Source of the DNA: DATATJ01 sp963789075
GTDB lineage: Bacteria > Acidobacteriota > Vicinamibacteria > Vicinamibacterales > CAVVIG01
Reading direction: 5' to 3'
DNA length: 64,000 nucleotides
NCBI GenBank assembly: GCA_963789075.1
Contig: CAWBJQ010000013.1
Span: 380,566-444,565, forward strand
Shown: positions 57,417 through 64,000 of the stretch, in pieces
How positions within the stretch are numbered: the first letter of the stretch is position 1
Layout of the letters: every line of letters begins with the position of its first letter
Notes under the pieces: model-generated
What the model was told of the DNA's origin: nothing
Seen by the model: the letters and a program-made list of their open reading frames with translations, nothing else
Databases searched by the model: none
Position numbers and translations under genes: made by a program

Positions 57417-59020
57417 GCGCGGATCCAGCGACTCCCGCGGCGGACGCGGCGCCCTGGCGGCCCAGTCACAATCCCTGGCTGATTGCGGTTGTCGTCGCGC
57501 TGGCGGCGTTCATGGAAGTGCTCGATACCAGCATCGCCAACGTGGCGCTGCCCTACATGGCCGGCAATCTGGGCGCCAGCAACGACGAGAGCACCTGGGT
57601 GCTGACCTCGTATCTGGTGTCCAACGCGATCGTCCTCCCGATCAGCGGCTGGCTCGCCGTCACGTTCGGGCGGAAGCGGTTTTTCATGTCGTGCCTGGCG
57701 ATCTTCACGCTGAGCTCTCTGCTCTGTGGCTTCGCACCAAGCCTCGTGCGCTGCTGATGTTCCGCGTCATGCAGGGCGCCGGCGGAGGCGGACTGCAGCC
57801 GATGGCCCAGGCGATCCTGGCGGACACGTTTCCGCCGCAGCAGCGAGGCCTCGCGTTCGCGCTCTACGGCCTCACGACGATCATCGCGCCGACCGTCGGG
57901 CCGACCCTCGGCGGGTGGATTACCTTCAACTACTCGTGGCGCTGGATCTTCTTCATCAACCTGCCGGTCGGCCTGCTCGCGCTGGTTCTCGTCTTTCGGC
58001 TCGATCGAAGATCCGCCCTATCTGAGCCGCCTCAAGGCGGCCGGCGTGCGGCTGGATTACATCGGCATCGCGCTGCTGACGCTCGGCGTCGGCGCGTTGC
58101 AGGTCATGCTGGACAAGGGACAGGAGGACGACTGGTTCGGCTCGCGGTTCATTCTGACGCTGGCGATCATCGCGGCGGTCGTGCCTGGTCTCGCTGGTCG
58201 ATCTGGGAGTGGTTCCGCCGCGATCCGATCATCGACGTTCGTCTCTTCAAGAACTTCAACTATGCGACGCTCGAACCTGATGATGTTCACGTTGGGCATT
58301 CTGCTGTTCAGCAGCCTGGTCATGATGCCGCAGTTCCTGCAGACGCTGCTGGGATACACCGCCGAGCTCGCCGGCCTGGTGCTGTCGGGCGGCGCCGTCG
58401 TGCTGCTCTTCGCCATGCCGGTCGTCGGCCAGCTCACGACCAAGGTGCAGGCTCGTTACATCATCGCGTTCGGCTGGCTCTGCCTGGCGAGCGCGATGTA
58501 CTACTCCACGAAGCGAATCGATTTGCTCATCAGCTTCAGTTCGGCCACGTGGCTGCGTATCGCGCAGGTGTCGGGACTGGGCTTCCTGTTCGTGCCGATC
58601 ACGCTGGTGTCGTACGTCGGCATGCCTGCAGGAGAAGAGCAACGCCGTCGCAGGCATGATCAATTTCATGCGCAACATCGGCAGCAGCGTCGGCACCTCG
58701 ATGGTCACGACCCTGATCGCGCGACGCGCCCAGTTTCACCAGACGACGCTGGTCGGTCATACGACGGCCGGGAACCAGAGTTTCTGAAAACGCGCTACAC
58801 GGTCTGACGACGCGGCTGGCTGAATTCGGCATGAGCCTGCCCGATGCGCAGACGCAAGCGTATGCCGCGGATCTACCGAAGCGTGCAGGCACAGGCGGCG
58901 ACGCTGGCGTACATCGACACGTTCTGGATTCTCGCCGTCGGCGCGTCGATCATGTTCGTGTTGTCGTTTCTGCTGAAGAAGAACGATCCGCGCGCCGGCG
59001 GCGAAACGGCCGCGGTATGA
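57413..59020 (+). CDS. DHA2-family drug/H+ antiporter, EmrB-like (frameshifted)
   Basis: About 530 residues from a GTG at 57413. Helix 1 and its loop (LIAVVVALAAFMEVLDTSIA, NVALPYMAGNLGASNDESTW) hold the DHA2 motif D-x-T-x-x-N-V-A. GWLAVTFGRKRFF is the loop 2-3 signature, FRVMQGAGGGGLQPMAQAIL motif C-like, and GPTLGGWITFNYSWRWIFFI is also typical; fourteen helices are expected. The C-terminus (FWILAVGASIMFVLSFLLKK) is near the end of helix 14. At least seven indels interrupt it (about 57752, 58008, 58162, 58197, 58633, 58787 and 58880). Works with the HlyD-type adaptor and TolC-like channel. Confidence 0.8.
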
Positions 59021-59026
59021 CAGAGA

Positions 59027-59665
59027 GTGCGAAGCGTGGTGATTAAAATCCTCACCATCGAGCGGGAGTACGGTTGCGGCGGCGGAGAGATCGCCCGGCA
59101 GATCGCCGATCGCCTGGGCTGGACGCTGTGGGACCAGGTGCTGACGTCGGAGATTGCCCGATTGAGCCAGTGCGATCGGTCGGAGGTCGAGAGCCGCGAG
59201 GAGCGAGTGGATCCGCTCTATTATCGGCTGTTCAAATCGATCTTGCGAGGCAGTTTCGAAGGCAGCCTGAATGTCCATCGGCTGAAGCTGCTGGACGCGG
59301 ACACGATCCTCCGAATCACAGAGCGAGTCGTCCAGCAAGCGGCGTCAGTCGGAAACTGCGTCATCGTCGGCCGAGGGTCTCAACATTTCCTGGGCGATCG
59401 CGCCGACACCTTGCGCGTGTTCCTCTATGCCCCGAGGGACGAAAAAATACGCCGCTTGATCGCGGGTGGGATCAGCAAAAAGGAGGTCGAAGAGCTGGTG
59501 GATACCGTCGACGACGACCGCGCTGCGTTCGTCGAGAAATACTTCCACATCGAGTGGCCAGACCGATCTCTGTATCACGCGATGCTCAACACGGCGGCCG
59601 GCAATGACATCGTCATTGACACGATTCTGACCCTCAAGAAGTCCCTGGAACAGCAACCGGACTGA
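59027..59665 (+). CDS. Cytidylate kinase-like protein
   Basis: A 212-residue P-loop protein of the cytidylate-kinase-like family. Its nucleotide-binding loop is EREYGCGGGEIARQIADRLG, not the classical GxxGxGK[ST], as is usual in this family. Others: VQQAASVGNCVIVGRGSQHF, RVFLYAPRDEKIRRLIAGGI, DDDRAAFVEKYFHIEWPDRS and YHAMLNTAAGNDIVIDTIL. GTG starts at 59027, 59036 or 59039 are all possible. True CMP kinases have a longer NMP-binding insert, so the substrate may differ. Six bases after the EmrB-like gene, so it may share that transcript. Confidence 0.75.
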   Translation: MRSVVIKILTIEREYGCGGGEIARQIADRLGWTLWDQVLTSEIARLSQCDRSEVESREERVDPLYYRLFKSILRGSFEGSLNVHRLKLLDADTILRITERVVQQAASVGNCVIVGRGSQHFLGDRADTLRVFLYAPRDEKIRRLIAGGISKKEVEELVDTVDDDRAAFVEKYFHIEWPDRSLYHAMLNTAAGNDIVIDTILTLKKSLEQQPD

Positions 59666-59718
59666 CTGCTGAACCGACCTGCCCCCAAAGCGCGCGCCGA
59701 CGTCGGAACAGAAAACGA

Positions 59719-59753
59719 TTGACTTGCGTCATAGTGTTATAGCTAACTATAAC
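59719..59753 (+). promoter_or_regulatory. Promoter with palindromic operator before the YtrA-ABC operon
   Basis: TTGACT (59719-59724) is a good -35 box. Downstream, GTTATAG-ctaa-CTATAAC (59736-59753) is a perfect seven-base inverted repeat that extends with one mismatch to AGTGTTATAG/CTATAACAGT and covers the -10 region. It lies 21 bases before the first gene. Binding by the GntR/YtrA regulator encoded in the operon is the simplest reading. Confidence 0.65.
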
Positions 59754-59774
59754 AGTGACTCAAGGGGATGAACC

Positions 59775-60362
59775 ATGAAATCCAGCCGTTTTCTGCTGCC
59801 CGTTGCGCTGATGTCGCTCTCTACCGTCGCTTTCGCGCAGTCCGACGCGTCACAGCCTGGCACACACTCCGAGGCGCACGCGTCCTCCGTGGCCGTTGTG
59901 TCGTCCGAGACCCAGAAGTCCTTCGACCAGCTGAAGAGCCTGGCGGGAGAGTGGACCGGCCCCGTCACCGTCGCGGAAATGCCAGAGCTTCACACGACGA
60001 TGGCGCTCTCGCTGCGCGTGACGTCGAGAGGGCACGTGATCGTGCACGAATTCCAGGAAGCCGGAACACCGTTGGATCCGACGAAGTACGACCATCCGGT
60101 CACGATGTTCTACGTGGACGGAGACCAGCTCACGCTGGTGCACTACTGCGACGCGGGAAACCGGCCGCGCATGATCGGCACGATGTCGCCGGACGGCAAG
60201 ACGGTGGAGTTCGAGTTGGTCGACATCGCGGGAGCACCGAGTACCACATGCACCATGCCGTGTTCACCGTCATCGACGCGAACCATCACACCGAGGATTG
60301 GACGTACATGATGAAGGACAAGCCGATGCACGCGCACTTCGACCTGCACGCGGAAGAACTGA
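59775..60362 (+). CDS. Exported DUF1579-like protein (frameshifted)
   Basis: Signal peptide RFLLPVALMSLSTVAFAQ. The mature domain has FDQLKSLAGEWTGPVTVAEM, a lipocalin-like start, then RVTSRGHVIVHEFQEAGTPL, DHPVTMFYVDGDQLTLVHYC and STEYHMHHAVFTVIDANHHT, a beta-barrel pattern of the DUF1579 type. Breaks are inferred near 60237 (frame changes at DIAG-STEYH) and 60350. With the second corrected, the protein ends HAHFDLHRKN with TGA at 60362. It is the first gene behind the palindromic operator, ahead of the YtrA regulator. Role unknown; a small lipophilic ligand is possible. Confidence 0.65.
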
Positions 60363-60411
60363 GCGCGCACGTATCACTGCGAATGTCTGCGACGGAGCCG
60401 CGCTGGAAACC

Positions 60412-60834
60412 ATGATGGACCGTGAGTGGAACGACAGTCAGCCGATTTACCGCCAGCTTCGCGACCGCGTCGTCGCGATGATCCTCGACGGCGTGCTCAA
60501 GGAAGGCGATCCGCTGCCCTCGGTGCGCACTGTCGCGGCGGAATATCGGGTCAATCCGCTCACGGTTCTGAAGGGCTATCAGCAACTGGTGGACGAGGAG
60601 CTGGTCGAGACCAGGCGAGGTCTCGGCATGTTCATCAATGCCGGCGCGCGCAATCTGCTGCTGCAGGGCGAGCGGCAGAAGTTTCTCGGCGAAGAATGGC
60701 CCCGGATCCACGCGACCATTCAGCGGCTCGGCCTGACGGCGGAAGAACTGCTGAACGGCGCAGGCAACCGGTCGTCGCCGGACGCGGCGCCGCCGAAATC
60801 GGCCACGTCGAACAACCCCGAGGAGGAGCGCTGA
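60412..60834 (+). CDS. GntR-family regulator, YtrA subfamily
   Basis: A 140-residue regulator from ATG 60412 (or 60415). The winged helix is typical GntR: NDSQPIYRQLRDRVVAMILD, GVLKEGDPLPSVRTVAAEYR, VNPLTVLKGYQQLVDEELVE. The short C-terminal part of about 70 residues (ERQKFLGEEWPRIHATIQRL) is the YtrA-type dimerisation tail rather than an effector-binding FCD or UTRA domain. YtrA-type regulators normally repress an ABC transporter operon that contains their own gene, and here ATPase and permease genes follow within a few bases. Confidence 0.82.
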   Translation: MMDREWNDSQPIYRQLRDRVVAMILDGVLKEGDPLPSVRTVAAEYRVNPLTVLKGYQQLVDEELVETRRGLGMFINAGARNLLLQGERQKFLGEEWPRIHATIQRLGLTAEELLNGAGNRSSPDAAPPKSATSNNPEEER

Positions 60835-60838
60835 CACC

Positions 60839-61716
60839 ATGGCATGCATAGAAGCACACGGCCTGCGCAAGGCCTTCGGCACGACCATCGCGCTGGACGG
60901 CATCGATCTGCGCGTCGAAGAGGGCCGCATCCTCGGACTGATCGGTCCCAACGGCGCAGGCAAGACCACCGCGCTCAACGCGATTCTCGGCCTCACCCCC
61001 TATCAGGGCGAGCTGAAGGTGCTCGGGCGCGATCCGTGGACCGAGCGCGATCAGCTGATGCGCGATGTCTGCTTCATCGCCGATGTCGCCGTGCTGCCGC
61101 GCTGGATGCGGGTCTCGCAGGCGCTCGACTACGTCGCCGGCGTGCATCCGCGATTCGATCGCGCGAAGGCGGAAGGCTTTCTCGCCAAGACCACCATCAA
61201 GCGCACGAGCAAGGTCAGGGAATTGTCGAAGGGCATGGTGACGCAGCTGCATCTCGCGCTGGTCATGGCGATCGACGCGCAGATTGCTGGTGCTGGACGA
61301 GCCGACGCTCGGCCTCGACATTCTGTATCGCAAGCAGTTCTACGATTCGCTGCTGAACGACTACTTCGATCGCAGCCGCACCATCGTCGTGACGACGCAT
61401 CAGGTGGAAGAGATCCAGCACGTGCTCACCGATGTGATGTTCATCGACCGCGGCCGCATCGTGTTCAATTGCAGCATGGACGAATTCGAGTCGCGCTATC
61501 TGGAAGTGATGGTGAATCCCGAGCACGTCGCCGCAGCACGGGCGCTCAAGCCGATGCACGAGCGCCAGGTGTTCGGCCGCAGCATCCTGCTGTTCGATCG
61601 CGGTCGATCGCCAGCAACTCGCCGCACTGGGCGACGTGCGCACGCCCAGCATCGCCGACCTGTTCGTCGCCGTGATGGGCAATCAGGCCGGCCACGCACA
61701 AGGAGCGGCGCGATGA
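60839..61716 (+). CDS. ABC transporter ATPase of YtrA operon (frameshifted)
   Basis: About 290 residues. Walker A LIGPNGAGKTTALNAILGL and the signature-like RELSKGMVTQLHLALVMAID (SKG replaces SGG, as is common in this subfamily) are in one frame. An extra A near 61285 moves Walker B (LLVLDEPTLGLD) and the H-loop (IVVTTHQVEEIQHVL) into another. A second insertion near 61600 precedes VDRQQLAALGDVRTPSIADL. Joined, the protein ends about 61716, where its stop overlaps the permease start (ATGA). It powers the ABC-2 permease encoded next. Confidence 0.8.
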
Positions 61717-62620
61717 ATACGCAATCGAACGCCATGCCCGAGCCTTCCGCGCGAATCGCGGCGCCCGCGGCCATCTCCGCGACGCGGCGCTTCTACTGGT
61801 CGGTGCGACGCGAGTTGTGGGAGAACCGTTCGATCTATATCGCGCCGCTGGCCGTCGCCGGCTCTGGTTCTGATCGGCTTCCTGATCGCCACGATTGGCC
61901 GGGCCATGGCGACGCGCGACCTGGCCCAGCGGCAAGCCGTACTCGCAGAGCCCGTACACCTTCGCGGTGGGCCTGATCATGGTCACCGCGTTCATCGTCG
62001 GCGTGTTCTACTGTCTCGACGCGCTGCACGGCGAGCGCCGCGATCGCAGCATCCTGTTCTGGAAGTCGCTGCCGGTTTCCGATCTCACGACCGTGCTCTC
62101 GAAGGCGAGCATTCCGCTGGTGGTGCTGCCGCTCTTCAGCTTTGTCGTCATCGTTGCCACGCAGTGGATCATGCTGCTGCTGAGCAGCACCGTGCTGCTG
62201 GGGAGCGGTCTGAGCGTCGCGACGCTCTGGACCGAGGTGTCGTTGTTCCAGATCGATGCTGCTCTATCACCTGGTGACGTGCACATGCTCTGGTATGCGC
62301 CGATCTACGGCTGGCTGCTGCTGGTGTCTGCCTGGGCGCGGCGCGCGGCCTTTCTCTGGGCCGTGTTGCCGCTGTTCGCGATCGGCATCGTCGAGAAGAT
62401 TGCGTTCAACACGTCGCACTTCGCCGCCTTGCTGCAGTGGCGCTTCATGGGCGGCCCGGAAGGCGGCTCCATGACCGCGGCCGTCGGGACCTCGATGCAC
62501 CCGACACACATCACGCCGGGCACATTCCTGAGCAGCCCGGGGCTGTGGATCGGACTGGCGATCGCCGCGGCGTTCCTCTTCGCAGCGGTCCGGCTGCGCC
62601 GCTCTCAAGGACCGCTCTGA
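61713..62620 (+). CDS. ABC-2 type permease of YtrA operon (frameshifted)
   Basis: Start ATG 61713. Cytoplasmic N-terminus, then a first membrane helix after RFYWSVRRELWENRSIYIAP, then YTFAVGLIMVTAFIVGVFYC, DRSILFWKSLPVSDLTTVLS, LVVLPLFSFVVIVATQWIML and WYAPIYGWLLLVSAWARRAA, and a last helix near LWIGLAIAAAFLFAAVRLRR. This is the ABC-2 layout of six helices; the KSLPVSD loop is typical of the family. Insertions are inferred near 61865, 61945 and 62262, with a compensating one-base deletion near 62275. The substrate is unknown; in other YtrA systems such transporters are linked to envelope stress or antibiotics. Confidence 0.78.
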
Positions 62621-62631
62621 CGTCACGCGCC

Positions 62632-64000
62632 TCACATCACTTTGTCGAGCGTGATTGGCAATTCGCGGATGCGTTTGCCGGTGGCGTGGAACACGGCGTT
62701 GGCAATCGCCGCCGCGACTCCGACGATGCCGAGCTCGCCGATGCCTTTGACGCCGAGCGGATTCACGATCTCGTCCTGCTCCTCGACAAAGATGACGTCG
62801 ATGTCGTGGATGTCGGCATTCACCGGCATGTGATATTCCGCCAGGCTGTGGTTCATGATTCGTCCGAACGCATGATCGATGACGCTCTCTTCTTCGAGCG
62901 CCATGCCGATGCCCCAGACGACTCCGCCGAGCAACTGGCTTCGTGCGGTTTTCGGGTTCAGGATGCGGCCTGCCGCGACCGCGCTGACGGTGCGCTTGAC
63001 CTGAATCGTGCCCAGGTCTCGGTCGACGTGCACCTCTACGAACACCGCCGAGTGGGTATTTCGCGCGTACTGCTTTTGTTTCGCCGATCCGGTGGTCGAT
63101 GCTTCCTCTTCAATCACGTCGAGCTTCGCGTACCGCATCGCGTCGGTGAAGGAGACGGCTCGGGTCGGATCACTCCGCAGGCGGATGTGTCCATCGGCGA
63201 GCGTGATGTCTTCAAACGTGGCCTGGGCAAGCGGTGAGTTGTCGACCTTCCGTCCAAGCTCGAAGAGTCGTACGCCGACCTTGTCGCACGCCGCTTTTAC
63301 CGCCGAGCCGACGGACGAGGCGGTGAGCGACCCGCCTTCGAGAAACGCTTTCGGCATCGACGAATCGCCAAGCTCGAATGTCACCCGCTCGATCGGCAGC
63401 CCGAGCATGTCCGCGGCGATCTGCGTCATGATCGTGTAGGTGCCGGTGCCGATGTCCTCCGTCGCGCTCGACACCTTGAGGGTGCCGTCGGCGGAAAGCA
63501 CGGCCTTCGCAGACGAGGGCACCTGCCCGGCTTCCCACATGCCTGTGGCCATGCCCCAGCCGATGAGGATGTCCCCCTGCGTCATCGACCGCGGCTCGGG
63601 GTTCCTTCTCGCCCAACCGAATCGCTCTGCCCCCAGACGGTAACACTCGCGCAAGGCCTTGCTCGAATATGGCAGGCCACTGTTGCCATCGGCTTCCGCG
63701 TAATTCCTGAGACGGAGCTCGACCGGATCCATGCGGAGCTTTACCGCGAGCTCGTCCATCGCGCATTCGAGCGCATAGAGGCCCCAGTTGGCACCGGGGG
63801 CGCGCATGTCCACCGGAGTGTTGAGGTCGAGTTTCGTGAGCTTGTAATCGAGAGTGACGTTGTCGCACTTGTACAGCATGCCCGACCACTCGACCACGGG
63901 CTCCGTATAGTCTTCGAAGCGTGAGGTTGCCCCGACGGCCTCATGAACAAGCGCGTCGAGTTTCCCGTCAGGCGCGGCGCCGAGCGCGACGCGCTGCCAG
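62632..64000 (-). CDS. Second PaoC-like molybdenum-binding subunit, partial
   Basis: The frame is open to the window edge; about 456 C-terminal residues are visible. It carries DMRAPGANWGLYALECAMDE, EDIGTGTYTIMTQIAADMLG, SLTASSVGSAVKAACDKVGV and GVKGIGELGIVG with the catalytic Glu. The C-terminal 60 residues are almost the same as those of the PaoC-like gene at 24.8-27.1 kb (AAAIANAVFHATGKRIRELP), while the middle differs more, so the two are paralogues rather than copies of one repeat. The FAD and FeS genes, if present, would lie upstream outside the window. Intact as far as seen. Confidence 0.85.
   Translation of the reverse strand, partial: WQRVALGAAPDGKLDALVHEAVGATSRFEDYTEPVVEWSGMLYKCDNVTLDYKLTKLDLNTPVDMRAPGANWGLYALECAMDELAVKLRMDPVELRLRNYAEADGNSGLPYSSKALRECYRLGAERFGWARRNPEPRSMTQGDILIGWGMATGMWEAGQVPSSAKAVLSADGTLKVSSATEDIGTGTYTIMTQIAADMLGLPIERVTFELGDSSMPKAFLEGGSLTASSVGSAVKAACDKVGVRLFELGRKVDNSPLAQATFEDITLADGHIRLRSDPTRAVSFTDAMRYAKLDVIEEEASTTGSAKQKQYARNTHSAVFVEVHVDRDLGTIQVKRTVSAVAAGRILNPKTARSQLLGGVVWGIGMALEEESVIDHAFGRIMNHSLAEYHMPVNADIHDIDVIFVEEQDEIVNPLGVKGIGELGIVGVAAAIANAVFHATGKRIRELPITLDKVM

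Noticed and set aside
57185..57757. Apparent fusion of HlyD adaptor and DHA2 pump
   Set aside because: One extra base near 57398 explains it: the corrected adaptor ends VPTVYLR with a TGA that overlaps the pump's GTG.
1..64000. CRISPR arrays, tRNA/rRNA genes, prophage or insertion sequences
   Set aside because: No regularly spaced repeats, tRNA-like cloverleaf, rRNA signature, integrase or transposase was seen when reading the sequence and the protein frames.

Overview
The window looks like a chromosomal segment of a GC-rich soil or sediment bacterium, most likely an Acidobacteriota of the Vicinamibacteria type. The reasons are a PadR regulator next to an ADOP-type duplicated permease, several secreted amidase-signature hydrolases, a TolB-like propeller lipoprotein, N-acyl-D-amino-acid deacylase and beta-lactamase-fold serine hydrolases, and PaoABC-type aldehyde oxidoreductase genes. 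This assignment rests on gene content only. No rRNA, tRNA, CRISPR array, prophage or insertion sequence was recognised.

Layout. 0-3 kb: the C-terminus of a PA14/FN3 surface protein and a secreted amidase with an in-frame stop. 3-13.4 kb: a PLD-family protein, an ABC exporter, an unknown exported protein, an Omp85-like barrel, a RutE-like nitroreductase, a DUF4337 protein, and an ADOP permease with its PadR regulator. 13.4-14 kb: a VapBC toxin-antitoxin pair with a clear palindromic operator. 14.1-23.4 kb: an MdtABC-like efflux operon on the minus strand (adaptor, two RND pumps, outer-membrane lipoprotein). 23.9-28.6 kb: a squalene-cyclase-like protein and a three-subunit molybdenum hydroxylase. 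28.9-39.2 kb: aldo/keto reductase, Tat-exported ferritin-like protein, SDR, glycine-zipper lipoprotein, beta-barrel, second amidase, propeller lipoprotein and an M20 homologue lacking most metal ligands. 39.2-45.5 kb: ParB-like protein, serine hydrolase, D-aminoacylase-like amidohydrolase, ParDE-like toxin-antitoxin pair and cupin. 45.6-52.1 kb: nitronate monooxygenase, two rSAM-associated transferases, a divergent TusA-radical SAM fusion, a PhnD-like protein without signal peptide, an acyl-CoA dehydrogenase homologue and DoxX. 52.1-59.7 kb: a long foldback repeat, an exported protein, a GT-C type membrane glycosyltransferase, a TolC/HlyD/DHA2 efflux operon and a cytidylate-kinase-like protein. 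59.7-62.6 kb: a YtrA-type regulator with an ABC-2 transporter and an exported protein behind a palindromic operator. 62.6 kb to the end: a second molybdenum-subunit paralogue, cut by the window edge.

Many conserved genes are interrupted by single-base indels, mostly insertions outside homopolymers. These cluster in the most GC-rich transporter and hydrolase genes, while about 9 kb (24.8-33.8 kb) and about 8 kb (45-53 kb) are clean. Consensus error of a long-read assembly is the simplest explanation, so broken genes are annotated over their full inferred span and the break points are given. Coordinates of broken genes come from joining frames by eye.

The most interesting stretch is 46.8-52.1 kb (TusA-radical SAM protein, two associated transferases, cytosolic PhnD-like protein, acyl-CoA dehydrogenase homologue, DoxX). 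Next are the M20 protein with substituted metal ligands, the VapBC operator that contains the antitoxin start codon, and the 34-base-arm foldback at 52.13-52.20 kb.
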